Origin: G963717155 sp963717155
GTDB lineage: Bacteria > Actinomycetota > Thermoleophilia > Gaiellales > JALYLC01
DNA: 64,000 nt
Assembly: GCA_963717155.1 (NCBI GenBank)
Contig: OY970326.1
Location: forward strand, 3,844,001 to 3,908,000
Direction: 5' to 3'
Shown here: in pieces, positions 46,234-54,061 of the stretch
Layout: every line of letters starts with the position of its first letter
Position numbering within the stretch: the stretch's first letter is position 1
Notes under the pieces: model-generated
The model's database searches: none
Told to the model about the DNA's origin: nothing
Seen by the model: the letters and a program-made list of their open reading frames with translations, nothing else
Program-made: the position numbers and the translations under genes

Positions 46234-47307
46234 ATGGCAGTCCCCGCGGTACCCGCGGCGTGTCAACCGCTCCAGGCTCAGGTCACGGGGCTCAGCGGGC
46301 AGTACACCTCGCTCGTCGCCCAGTCGAAGGGACTCACCGGGCAGGCCGGGTGGGCCGCGCTCGCGCAACTCGGCTCGCTCCGCGAACAGGTCGCGGCTGC
46401 CCAGGCGGAGCTCGCCCAGTGCGTGGCGACCCACAGCGCAGCGGTGACCGGGACGGTCGTCGTCATCGACGTCAGCGGCGCGGCAGCCCCGGGCGCCCAG
46501 GCGGTGACGCTCTGGGACATCACGGGCGGCGTGACTGCCGCGCACGACGTCGCTCCCGTTCAGGCAGGTGCATTCGGATTACAGGGCCCTGTTCCCGCAC
46601 AGGCCGCGCTGACGGTGCAGACGACGGGGCAGCCAGACATCACGGGCGTCGACTTTCGCTCGGGGGCGCTCGTCGATGCGCCGGGTGACGCCAACCCGCG
46701 CATCGAGATCGTGCTCGGGCCGACGATCCACATCTCCGCCGCCGAGCTCTTCGCGCTGGCGTCGACGATCCAGCCGCTGAACGTCCAGGTGCCGGCGTTC
46801 AGCGCTTCCAACCCCACACCGGCGCCACTCGGGCTGACATGCGGCGGCTTCGGCCTCGCTCTGTCCCAGGGCGTCGTCACGCTGCAGGGGCAGGGTACGA
46901 TCGTGGGCGGGTTCGTGGGTGGCGAGTCACCGTTCACGGTGAGCATCAGTGCGGTCTTCACACCCTCCGCCGATCCGCAGAGCGCGAACCTGCTCGACGT
47001 CGCGCTGAGCGGCAGCCAGCCGATCTCGGCATCGATCGGAGGTGCACTCGCCGGCCTCACGGCGCTTGTTGGAACCCTGACCGACCTCCTCGCGCCCCCG
47101 GTTCGACAGGCACTCTCGGACGAGGTGAACGCGAGCGCCTCGGCGGCGGTCGCGGGAGGGTTGGCGCTCGCAGCGCTGCCACCCGGAGTCCGCGTCTCGC
47201 TACGCAGCCTGACCATCGACGAGACAGGCATCCGCTACCAGCCGGCGCTCGGCGCCATCGGGACGATCCTGTCGAGCTTCGCCGGGACGCCGCTTCCGCT
47301 CCCCTAG
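46234..47307 (+). CDS. hypothetical protein, 357 aa
   Basis: Begins MAVPAVPAACQPLQAQVTGL with a helical region rich in Gln/Ala (LREQVAAAQAELAQCVATHS), followed by beta-type sequence (VTGTVVVIDVSGAAAPGAQA, VTLWDITGGV) and Ala/Gly-rich domains. No signal peptide or clear membrane helix; two Cys in the N-terminal region could pair. The start and composition suggest a real gene, perhaps a carbohydrate-binding or structural protein. No function assigned. Confidence 0.6.
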   Translation: MAVPAVPAACQPLQAQVTGLSGQYTSLVAQSKGLTGQAGWAALAQLGSLREQVAAAQAELAQCVATHSAAVTGTVVVIDVSGAAAPGAQAVTLWDITGGVTAAHDVAPVQAGAFGLQGPVPAQAALTVQTTGQPDITGVDFRSGALVDAPGDANPRIEIVLGPTIHISAAELFALASTIQPLNVQVPAFSASNPTPAPLGLTCGGFGLALSQGVVTLQGQGTIVGGFVGGESPFTVSISAVFTPSADPQSANLLDVALSGSQPISASIGGALAGLTALVGTLTDLLAPPVRQALSDEVNASASAAVAGGLALAALPPGVRVSLRSLTIDETGIRYQPALGAIGTILSSFAGTPLPLP

Positions 47308-47325
47308 CCCGACAGGGCATTGGTC

Positions 47326-48048
47326 TCAGAACAGGCGGTTCCGCCCGTGCTCGCGCGGGACCTGCTCGGGGAAGCGCTTGAGGCCCACCCCGTCGAGCTC
47401 CCCGGTCGCGGGGTGGACCGCGAACCGAGGCAGGAGCCTCCGCATGTAGCCGCGGCCCTGACCGGGGCCGCGGTCGGCATTCGCCGTCATTGCCACGATC
47501 AGGTCGGCGCACTGGAGCCCGATCGAGTAGTTGCTCGGGCCGAGGAACAGCCCCTCGACGATGCGCGGGAGCTGCATGTACGGGCTCCCGTCCTTCGTGA
47601 GGTCGGAGAAGAAGCGCCGCAGACGTCGATCGTCCTCGCGGAACCGGCTGTCGACGACGATCAGTCCCAGGTCGTCGACGGCGTCGAGCAGGTGGTGGAA
47701 GCGCTCGGCGAGGAACATGAGGCCGGTCGCGTAGACGTCCTCGGGCGTACGGAAGAACTCGGGCGCGCTCACCGGGCCGAGCTCGAGGTCGAGCAGCGTG
47801 ACGTACGCCGTGACCGGTGCGCGCGCGAGCGCGGCGAAGACCGCGTCGGCGAGCGCCGGCGGGACCTCCCCCGTGCGGATCCCGTGCCACTTGAGCTCGC
47901 GGTCGAGTGGCCAGCCCGCCGCGGACAGCGTGTCCTGCCAGACCTGGCGGAGCTGCGGCCAGTCGACGTCGCGCACGACGATGCCGCCCAGGGCGAAGAC
48001 ACCGCCCTGCTCGATCCTGCCGCTCTCGTCGAGGAACAGCAGGTGCAA
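47326..48048 (-). CDS. DUF3800 family protein
   Basis: A 240-aa RNase-H-like-fold protein: LLFLDESGRIEQGGVFALGG (acidic residue after LFLDES), LIVVDSRFREDDRRLRRFFS and IGLQCADLIVAM. DUF3800 members are predicted nucleases, often in defence or mobile islands, but this context is metabolic. TTG start at 48048 with TAGGAG 5 bp upstream, overlapping the stop region of the lyase gene, so they are probably co-transcribed. Confidence 0.83.
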   Translation of the reverse strand: MHLLFLDESGRIEQGGVFALGGIVVRDVDWPQLRQVWQDTLSAAGWPLDRELKWHGIRTGEVPPALADAVFAALARAPVTAYVTLLDLELGPVSAPEFFRTPEDVYATGLMFLAERFHHLLDAVDDLGLIVVDSRFREDDRRLRRFFSDLTKDGSPYMQLPRIVEGLFLGPSNYSIGLQCADLIVAMTANADRGPGQGRGYMRRLLPRFAVHPATGELDGVGLKRFPEQVPREHGRNRLF

Positions 48049-48056
48049 CTCGGCTC

Positions 48057-48971
48057 CTAGCCGCCCAGCCCCGCGGCACGACCGCGGGCGGCGACCTGCT
48101 CGGCCATCTTCCGAGACGCCTCGTCGATCATCTCGCCCTCGAACACGACCGCGCCCCGCCCGTCCTCACGGGTCGCCCTCGCGTAGGCGTCGAGGATGCG
48201 CTCGGCTCGCTCGTACTCCTCGAGCGGCGGCGAGAAGATCTCGTTGCAGAGCTCGATCTGATCCGGGTGCAGCGCCCACTTGCCGTCGAACCCGAGGAGC
48301 TGCGAGCGTCGCGCGACGACGCGGAATCCCTCCGGATCGCGGATCTGGGCGTACGGCCCGTCGATCGCCTGCAACCCGAAGGCTCGCGCGGTCGTGAGGA
48401 TGCGCGAGAGCACGTAGTGCCACTGGTCGCCGCCGTACGCGGGCTCGGCTGCGCCGACCGAGAGCTGGGGCATGCCCGCGCTGGCCGCGAAGTCTCCGGG
48501 ACCGAAGATCAGCGTCTCGACGCGATCGGAGGCCGCGGCGATCGACTCGATGTTCACGAGCCCGCGCGGACTCTCGATCTGCACCTCGAGGCCGATGCGG
48601 CGCGAGCCGCCGAGCTCCAGCTCGAGCTGCGAGAGCATCCGGTCGGCGAAGTGGACGTCGCCCGCGGTCTCGACCTTCGGGAGGATGATGCAGTCGAGCC
48701 CCGCCGCAGCGCGCTCGACCACGTAGGCGATGTCGCGGAAGCACCAGCGGGTGCTCGCATCGTTCACGCGCACGGCTCGCGTTCCCGTCCGCCACCCAGG
48801 GGCGAGCAGCGCGTCGACGACCTGCTGCCGCGTCGCGTCGTTCTTCTCGAGCGGCGTCACCGCGTCCTCGAGGTCGATGAACACCTCGTCCGCCGCAAGC
48901 GTCGCGGCCTTCGCGAGCATCTTCGGGCTCGAGCCCGGAACGGCGAGGCACGAGCGGCGGAGGCGCGTCAC
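48057..48971 (-). CDS. CitE/HpcH-type CoA-ester lyase (malyl-CoA or citrate lyase beta-like)
   Basis: A 304-aa TIM-barrel lyase: RSCLAVPGSSPKMLAKAATL, VFIDLEDAVTPLEKNDA, IILPKVETAGDVHFADRMLS, GLEVQIESPRGLVNIESIAA, IFGPGDFAASAGMPQL, GKWALHPDQIELCNEIFSPP. Mg ligands Glu and Asp are present. The family splits (S)-malyl-CoA, methylmalyl-CoA or citramalyl-CoA; which one is not clear from sequence. It diverges from the muconolactone-isomerase-like gene. Confidence 0.88.
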   Translation of the reverse strand: MTRLRRSCLAVPGSSPKMLAKAATLAADEVFIDLEDAVTPLEKNDATRQQVVDALLAPGWRTGTRAVRVNDASTRWCFRDIAYVVERAAAGLDCIILPKVETAGDVHFADRMLSQLELELGGSRRIGLEVQIESPRGLVNIESIAAASDRVETLIFGPGDFAASAGMPQLSVGAAEPAYGGDQWHYVLSRILTTARAFGLQAIDGPYAQIRDPEGFRVVARRSQLLGFDGKWALHPDQIELCNEIFSPPLEEYERAERILDAYARATREDGRGAVVFEGEMIDEASRKMAEQVAARGRAAGLGG

Positions 48972-48994
48972 GATGGCTCCTTCGCTACGGTCGC

Positions 48995-49282
48995 ATGTGC
49001 ATGGAGTTCCTCGTGCAGATCCAGGTGAACTTCCCGCCCGAGATGCCGTCGGAGCAGATCGCCGACGTGCTCGAGCGCGAGCTCGTCCGGGGCCGGGAGC
49101 TGCAGGATGCGGGTACGATCGTGCGGATCTGGCGCGTCGTAGGCCGTCGGGCGAACGCCGCGATCTGGCGGGCCGACGACGGGGACGCGCTGCACCAGGC
49201 GATCAGCTCGCTGCCCGCATTCCCGTGGATCGACGCGCAGGTGACACCGCTCGCGACGCATCCGGTCGAAGCTCCTCGCTGA
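48995..49282 (+). CDS. muconolactone isomerase-like protein
   Basis: A 95-aa protein of the muconolactone delta-isomerase family: MEFLVQIQVNFPPEMPSEQI, IVRIWRVVGRRANAAIWRAD, ALHQAISSLPAFPWIDAQVT. Either ATG (48995 or 49001) could start it. In the catechol branch of the beta-ketoadipate pathway CatC converts muconolactone; no cat genes are adjacent here, so a different small-lactone substrate is possible. It is 23 bp from the divergent lyase. Confidence 0.8.
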   Translation: MCMEFLVQIQVNFPPEMPSEQIADVLERELVRGRELQDAGTIVRIWRVVGRRANAAIWRADDGDALHQAISSLPAFPWIDAQVTPLATHPVEAPR

Positions 49283-49288
49283 TCCGGC

Positions 49289-50305
49289 CTACGCGCGCAG
49301 CGAGCGCACGGCTCGCGCGATCGCGGCGGCGTCGGGGATGATCGCGTCCTCGAGCTGGGGGCTGTAGGGGATCAGCACGTCCTCCGGCAGACCGACGACC
49401 CTCGGCGGAGCCGCCAGGTGGACACCGTCGATGGTGAGTCGCGAGATGAGCGTCGCTCCCCAGCCGCCGGCGTGCACCTGCTCCTCGGCGATCACGAGCC
49501 GGCCGGTCTTCTCGACCGACGCGCGGACGAGCGGCAGGTCGAGGGGGCGCAGCCAGCGCAGGTCGATGACCTCGGCGTCGATCCCCTGCGCCGCGAGCTC
49601 GTCGGCGGCTCGGAGCGCGCGGTCGACCATCAGCAGCGTCGCGACGATCGTGACGTCGGCTCCCGCACGAACGATCGCGCCCTCGCCGATCTCGGCGATC
49701 CCGGCGTCGCCGCGGCTGACCGGGCCCTTGCGCCCGTACAGGCCCTTGTGCTCGAAGAACAGGACGGGATCGTCGTGTCGGATCGCCGCGCGAAGGACGC
49801 CGTACGCGCCGGCCGGCGTGCCGGCGGTCGCCACGAGCAGACCGGGGAAGGCCATGAACCACGACTCGCCGGTCGCGGAGTGCTGCGTCCCGAAGCGGCC
49901 CGTCCCGCCCCCGATCGAGCGGACCGTGACGGGGAGGTTGCACTGGCCGCCAGTCATGAAGCGGAACTTCGGCAGCTCCTCGATGATCGCGTCGCCGGCG
50001 GTCGGCAGGAAGTCCGAGAACATGATCTCGACGATCGGGCGGAGGCCGGTGACCGACATGCCGATCGCCATGCCGACGAAGGTGTTCTCGCAGATCGGCG
50101 TGTTCATGACGCGACCCGGAAACTGCTCCGGCAGGCCGCCGTTGGTCTTGAAGACCCCACCCTCGTTGGCGACGTCCTCGCCCAGCAGGTAGATCGTCGG
50201 ATCGGCCGCCATCTCGTCCTCGAGCGCGGCGTTCACCGCCTCGCGGCAGGTCATCTCCACCGCGTCGCCGGCAGCGACCGGCGCGGGCTCAACCTGCGTA
50301 GACAT
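49289..50305 (-). CDS. 2-oxoacid dehydrogenase E1 beta subunit (pyruvate/acetoin type)
   Basis: A 338-aa thiamine-diphosphate subunit: EMTCREAVNAALEDEMAADP, LGEDVANEGGVFKTNGGLPE, PICENTFVGMAIGMSVTGLR, GGTGRFGTQHSATGESWFMA and the C-terminal VIDLRWLRPLDLP. Matches acetoin/pyruvate dehydrogenase E1 beta. The ATG at 50305 overlaps the E1 alpha stop by 17 bp. With E1 alpha and the free lipoyl protein it forms an incomplete complex: no E2 core acyltransferase and no E3. Confidence 0.9.
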   Translation of the reverse strand: MSTQVEPAPVAAGDAVEMTCREAVNAALEDEMAADPTIYLLGEDVANEGGVFKTNGGLPEQFPGRVMNTPICENTFVGMAIGMSVTGLRPIVEIMFSDFLPTAGDAIIEELPKFRFMTGGQCNLPVTVRSIGGGTGRFGTQHSATGESWFMAFPGLLVATAGTPAGAYGVLRAAIRHDDPVLFFEHKGLYGRKGPVSRGDAGIAEIGEGAIVRAGADVTIVATLLMVDRALRAADELAAQGIDAEVIDLRWLRPLDLPLVRASVEKTGRLVIAEEQVHAGGWGATLISRLTIDGVHLAAPPRVVGLPEDVLIPYSPQLEDAIIPDAAAIARAVRSLRA

Positions 50306-51251
50306 AGCTGCGGATCTCCTCGATGGTCGGCACCGGCGCCTGCTTGGCGCGGTCGGCAGTGTCGTCGACGAGCTGCTGTATCTCGACGCGGAGCGCTGCC
50401 TGCGCCTCCTCGGACAGCGCCGCCCTCGGCCGCGAGCGGGCCCCGAGGAGCGTGATCGGATCGCGCTCCTGCCAACGCGCAAGCTCGCCCTCGGCGCGGT
50501 ACCTGGCCGGATCGGTGCGCGAGTGGCCGCGAAAGCGGTACGTCTTCATCTCGAGGAGCGACGGCCCCTCGCCGGCGCGCGCCCGGGCGACTGCCTCGGT
50601 GACTGCCGCATGGACCGCGTCGACGTCCTGGCCGTCCACGATCACGCCCGGGATGCCATACGCCTTCGCCCGCTCGGCGAGGTCGTCGAGCGGCGTCGTG
50701 TCGCGAAGCGGCGTGTACTCGCCGTACAGGTTGTTCTCGACGATGAAGACGATGCCGACCTTCCACGCAGCAGCGATGTTGATCGCCTCGTGGAACGTCC
50801 CGATGTTGGTCGCGCCGTCCCCGAAGAACGTCATCGCGACGCGATCGAGGCCCTGGAGCTTCGCGGAGTACGCGGCGCCGAGCGCGACGGGGAGGCCCGC
50901 GCCGACGATCGCGAACGCGCCGAGCAGCCCCTTCTCGACATCGGTGAAGTGCATCGAGCCGCCGACGCCTCTGCAGCAGCCGGTCGAGCGGCCCATGAGC
51001 TCGGCGAAGCACGACTCCATGGGGACGCCGCGCGTCAGCGCGTGCCCGTGGCCGCGGTAGGTGATCGTCAGGTAGTCGTCGTCCCGCAGCGCCGATATCG
51101 CGCCGACCGCAACCGCCTCCTGACCCTGGCAGAGATGGGTCGTCCCCTCGATCAGGCCCTCCATGAAGAGCTCCTGGACCTTCTCCTCGAAGAACCGGAT
51201 CTCGAGCATGCGGCGGTACCAGTCGACGTGCGTGGCGACATCTGGGGTCAC
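50289..51251 (-). CDS. 2-oxoacid dehydrogenase E1 alpha subunit (pyruvate/acetoin type)
   Basis: A 320-aa ThDP-binding subunit: CQGQEAVAVGAISALRDDDY, YRGHGHALTRGVPMESCFAE, GSMHFTDVEKGLLGAFAIVG, and the ThDP motif FGDGATNIGTFHEAINIAAA then VVENN-type IVENNLYGEY. Acetoin-dehydrogenase-like. GTG at 51251 with GGGAGG 5 bp before it; 1 bp after the lipoyl gene stop. Confidence 0.92.
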   Translation of the reverse strand: MTPDVATHVDWYRRMLEIRFFEEKVQELFMEGLIEGTTHLCQGQEAVAVGAISALRDDDYLTITYRGHGHALTRGVPMESCFAELMGRSTGCCRGVGGSMHFTDVEKGLLGAFAIVGAGLPVALGAAYSAKLQGLDRVAMTFFGDGATNIGTFHEAINIAAAWKVGIVFIVENNLYGEYTPLRDTTPLDDLAERAKAYGIPGVIVDGQDVDAVHAAVTEAVARARAGEGPSLLEMKTYRFRGHSRTDPARYRAEGELARWQERDPITLLGARSRPRAALSEEAQAALRVEIQQLVDDTADRAKQAPVPTIEEIRSYVYAG

Positions 51252-51252
51252 G

Positions 51253-51492
51253 TCAGCCTCCCTCGAGATACGCGATGACCTCGCCGACGGCACGCTCGCT
51301 TCCGACAGCGGCGACGATCTCCACGAGCGTCCCGGAGGCGAGCGACTCCATCTCGATGGTCGTCTTGTCGGTCTCGATCTCGGCGATCACCTCGCCGCGG
51401 GCAACCACGTCGCCGACCTGCTTCAGCCAGGCGACCACCTTGCCCGAGTCCATGTCGCTGCCGAGGTTCGGCATTCGCACTTCGACGCGCAT
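51253..51492 (-). CDS. free-standing lipoyl-domain protein
   Basis: A 79-aa protein consisting only of a lipoyl/biotinyl domain: VEVRMPNLGSDMDSGKVVAW, IETDKTTIEMESLASGT with the lipoylatable Lys in the DKTT turn. No peripheral-subunit-binding or catalytic E2 domain follows. It would be the swinging arm for the E1 proteins encoded directly downstream and rely on E2/E3 from elsewhere, or work like a glycine-cleavage H protein. Inference. Confidence 0.9.
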   Translation of the reverse strand: MRVEVRMPNLGSDMDSGKVVAWLKQVGDVVARGEVIAEIETDKTTIEMESLASGTLVEIVAAVGSERAVGEVIAYLEGG

Positions 51493-51522
51493 CCGGCGAC
51501 CATAGTCGGTCGCGAATGCAAG

Positions 51523-52005
51523 CTAGTCCAGCAACTGCTCGGCGCGTCTCGAGAGCTCGAGCCGATCGACGTCGACGAGTGCGAGGGCGCGCGGCACGGT
51601 TCCGATGTCGGCGCGCAGGATCCCGAGCAGGAGGTGCGGTGTCCTGAGGCGACGATCGTTCCGCGCGATCGCGGTGCGCAGCGCCCACTCGAGCGCGCGC
51701 CTGGACGAGGCGGCCAGCCGTGGCCGGAGGCGTGGGCTCGAGGGGGCGCTGCTCGGGGCGTAGTCGCGGATGTCGACGCCGACCGCTGCAAGGCTCCGCT
51801 CGCTCTCGCGCTCGAGCGCCGCGAGCACGCCGTCGCGAGCGAGCCCGGAGTCGGCGAGCAGGCGGCCCGTCGGGCTGTCCTCGTCGCCGGCAAGTGCGAG
51901 GAGGAGGTGCTCCGCCTCGATCGTCGCCGAGCCGAAGGCAAGCGCCTCCTCGCGGGCGGCGTCCACGACCGCCGTGCGCGTGTCGGCGTCGGGGCGGTCG
52001 AACAT
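51523..52005 (-). CDS. ClpN-domain-only protein
   Basis: A 160-aa protein with two Clp N-terminal repeats and no ATPase: residues 10-60 (DAAREEALAFGSATIEAEHL, LLALAGDEDSPTGRLLADSG) and 85-145 (ALEWALRTAIARNDRRLRTP, HLLLGILRADIGTVPRALAL). Similar Clp-N-only proteins are thought to act as adaptors or decoys for ClpC-type unfoldases. Its ATG overlaps the stop of the HTH gene as TGATG, so the two are coupled. It lies 30 bp before the lipoyl gene. Confidence 0.83.
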   Translation of the reverse strand: MFDRPDADTRTAVVDAAREEALAFGSATIEAEHLLLALAGDEDSPTGRLLADSGLARDGVLAALERESERSLAAVGVDIRDYAPSSAPSSPRLRPRLAASSRRALEWALRTAIARNDRRLRTPHLLLGILRADIGTVPRALALVDVDRLELSRRAEQLLD

Positions 52006-52235
52006 CAACGTCCCGGGTCGTCGCGACCGGCGTCCGCGAGCCGCCGCGCGTGCTTCTTGTGCACGGCCTGGCGCGTCACGCCCAGCGCCTCGGCCACCTG
52101 CGACCAGGTCCAGCCCTCTCGTAGCGCGCGCTCCACCTCGGCGTCCTCGATGCGATCCGCCAGGCGCCGCAGCGCGACGACGGCCGCCAGCGCGTCGGCG
52201 GGATCGGGCGGGAGCTCCATCGGGAGGTCGTCCAT
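52005..52235 (-). CDS. small HTH protein coupled to the ClpN gene
   Basis: 76 aa. Acidic N-terminus (MDDLPMELPPDPADALAAVV), then a helix-turn-helix: EDAEVERALREGWTWSQVAE, ALGVTRQAVHKKHARRLADA. This AsnC/sigma-like HTH plus ClpN-only arrangement recurs in actinobacteria. It probably controls its own operon. The ATG at 52235 is preferred; an in-frame start 57 bp upstream adds an unlikely Cys-containing leader. Confidence 0.82.
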   Translation of the reverse strand: MDDLPMELPPDPADALAAVVALRRLADRIEDAEVERALREGWTWSQVAEALGVTRQAVHKKHARRLADAGRDDPGR

Positions 52236-52307
52236 GGCGGCAACGTAAGTTGATCCACGTGTGCACTCCGTGTCGCCTGCGTCCCGGATCACAGAACTGG
52301 CTGCTGC

Positions 52308-53039
52308 TCAGCGCAGCCGGGGAAGCGCGGCCTCGAGACCGTCGAGCAGACGCTCGAGGCCTCGCTCGAAGCGACCCTCGTCGCGGAACACGCCGACCAC
52401 GAGGTTGAAGCCGCTCGCGGCGTCGCGACCCTCGAACAGCTTCGAGATGTTCGGATAGTCCCCGGTCTCGAGCTGCGCCTCGTAGAAGGGGAGGACCTGC
52501 TCGTTGAACTCCTCGTCTCTAGGTTTCTGCGTCGCCTCCAGGTCGGCGCGCAGGACATAGCCGAAGACGTAGTCGTCGACGGCGCAGACGAGCTCCAGCT
52601 TGTCGGCGAGCTCGATGTCGAGCGACGCGACCGCTGCGAGCGTCTGCTCGAAGTGACGCATGCCGTTCGGGCCGCCGCGGGCACCCCGCAACCCCTCGAG
52701 CGCCCAGGGATGCCGCACGAGCGCATCCCGCGAACGCCTCGCGAGCTCGCCGAGCGCCTCGCGCCAGTCGGTGGGGAGCTCGGCCTCCGGAACGAGCACC
52801 TGGGCCATGATCGCGTCGTCCATGAGGTCGATGAGCTCGTCCTTGTTGCGGACGTAGTGGTAGAGCGTCATCGTCCCCGCGCCCAGCTCGATGGCGACCC
52901 GACGCATCGAGACGGCCTCGATACCCTCCCGGTCGGCGATCTCGAGCGCGACGGCCGCGATCTGATCGCGCGTGTGGCGCGGACGGCGGGCACCGGGCTC
53001 GGGGCGCGCCCAGATCGGCGCGTCATGGCTCTTTGACAT
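52308..53039 (-). CDS. TetR/AcrR-family repressor
   Basis: A 243-aa regulator. The HTH is TRDQIAAVALEIADREGIEA, VSMRRVAIELGAGTMTLYHY then VRNKDELIDLM. The C-terminal domain (TetR_C-like) reads FEQTLAAVASLDIELADKLE and ends LDGLEAALPRLR. It diverges from, and presumably represses, the drug-export-type ABC genes; the intergenic region is only 29 bp and holds the operator between both promoters. The ligand is unknown. Confidence 0.92.
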   Translation of the reverse strand: MSKSHDAPIWARPEPGARRPRHTRDQIAAVALEIADREGIEAVSMRRVAIELGAGTMTLYHYVRNKDELIDLMDDAIMAQVLVPEAELPTDWREALGELARRSRDALVRHPWALEGLRGARGGPNGMRHFEQTLAAVASLDIELADKLELVCAVDDYVFGYVLRADLEATQKPRDEEFNEQVLPFYEAQLETGDYPNISKLFEGRDAASGFNLVVGVFRDEGRFERGLERLLDGLEAALPRLR

Positions 53040-53061
53040 TCGTACACTGTACCGATAGAGT
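53033..53061 (+). promoter_or_regulatory. promoter with TetR operator in the spacer
   Basis: TTGACA (53033-53038), 17-bp spacer, TAGAGT (53056-53061), near-consensus. The ATG of the ABC gene at 53069 is 8 bp after the -10, so the transcript is probably leaderless. The spacer contains GTACACTGTAC (53042-53052), a perfect 5-bp inverted repeat about one base, the likely TetR site. On the minus strand TACAGT lies 6 bp before the tetR ATG, so that message would also be leaderless and the same operator would control both. Confidence 0.75.
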
Positions 53062-53068
53062 TAGTCGT

Positions 53069-54061
53069 ATGTTGTACGGGAATAACGTACCGAGTACGAA
53101 AGAGCGGGATCTCGGCGTCTACGCCGACCGTCTCGGTAAGCGCTACGGCGATGTCGTCGCCCTTGACGAGGTGAGCTTCCACGCGGCCGCGGGCAGCGTC
53201 CTCGGCCTGCTCGGCCATAACGGCGCGGGCAAGACGACGGCCATCCGCATCCTCACGACGCTCGCCCAGCCCACATCGGGCGGCGCGCTCGTCGCCGGCT
53301 TCGATCCCGTGTCCTCGCCCGGCCAGGTGCGTGCGCGCATCGGCCTGACGGGTCAGAGCGCGACGGTCGACGGCCTGCTGACGGCGCGTGCGAACCTGCA
53401 GCTCGTCGGGCGCCTGTACCACCTTCCGCGCGCGGTGGCCCGCCGACGGACCGAGGAGCTGCTCGCGCAGCTCCGGCTCGACGACGTGGCCGACCGGCTC
53501 GTGCGCACGTTCTCGGGCGGCATGCGCCGGCGTCTCGATCTGGCCGCGGGCCTGGTCGCCTCGCCACCGGTGCTGTTCCTCGACGAGCCCACCACCGGGC
53601 TCGATCCGCAGAGCCGCAACGACCTGTGGGGGCTCCTCCGCGATCTCGTCCGCGAGGGCACCACCGTCGTGCTCACGACCCAGTACCTCGAGGAGGCGGA
53701 CCGCCTCGCCGACCAGATCGTGCTGCTCGACCACGGGCGCGTCGCGGCGGCCGGCTCCCCGGCCCAGCTCAAGGCCCGCATCGGCGACGAGCGCATCGTC
53801 GTCACCGTCGAGCACGCCGGCGATCTCGCGACCGCGGCCGGGACGCTCGCGCGGTTCGGAGACGGCGCCGCGAGCGAGGATCCCGACGAGCGACAGGTCA
53901 CGATCTCGACCCGGCCGGGCACGCGACTGATCGAGGTCGTGCGAGCGCTCGACGCCGCCGGGGTCGACGCGGTCGATGTCCACCGCCGCGAGGCGACGCT
54001 CGACGACGTCTTCCTCGCCATCACCACCGCCCCCTCGATCCTGGAGGCCGCAACGCCATGA
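53069..54061 (+). CDS. ABC-2-type drug exporter ATP-binding protein (DrrA-like)
   Basis: A 330-aa ATPase: Walker A GLLGHNGAGKTTAIRILTTL, Q-loop region RIGLTGQSATVDGLLTARAN, signature TFSGGMRRRLDLAAGLVASP, Walker B VLFLDEPTTGLDP, H-loop TTQYLEEADRLAD, and a C-terminal DrrA-type regulatory domain. Energises export with the permease encoded next (ATGA overlap). The TetR gene and operator alongside suggest substrate-induced efflux of a toxic compound. Start ATG at 53069. Confidence 0.93.
   Translation: MLYGNNVPSTKERDLGVYADRLGKRYGDVVALDEVSFHAAAGSVLGLLGHNGAGKTTAIRILTTLAQPTSGGALVAGFDPVSSPGQVRARIGLTGQSATVDGLLTARANLQLVGRLYHLPRAVARRRTEELLAQLRLDDVADRLVRTFSGGMRRRLDLAAGLVASPPVLFLDEPTTGLDPQSRNDLWGLLRDLVREGTTVVLTTQYLEEADRLADQIVLLDHGRVAAAGSPAQLKARIGDERIVVTVEHAGDLATAAGTLARFGDGAASEDPDERQVTISTRPGTRLIEVVRALDAAGVDAVDVHRREATLDDVFLAITTAPSILEAATP

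Noticed and set aside
43561..46545. 994-aa minus-strand frame opposite the beta-glucosidase
   Set aside because: Antisense shadow; the plus-strand GH3 protein is intact with signal peptide and catalytic residues.
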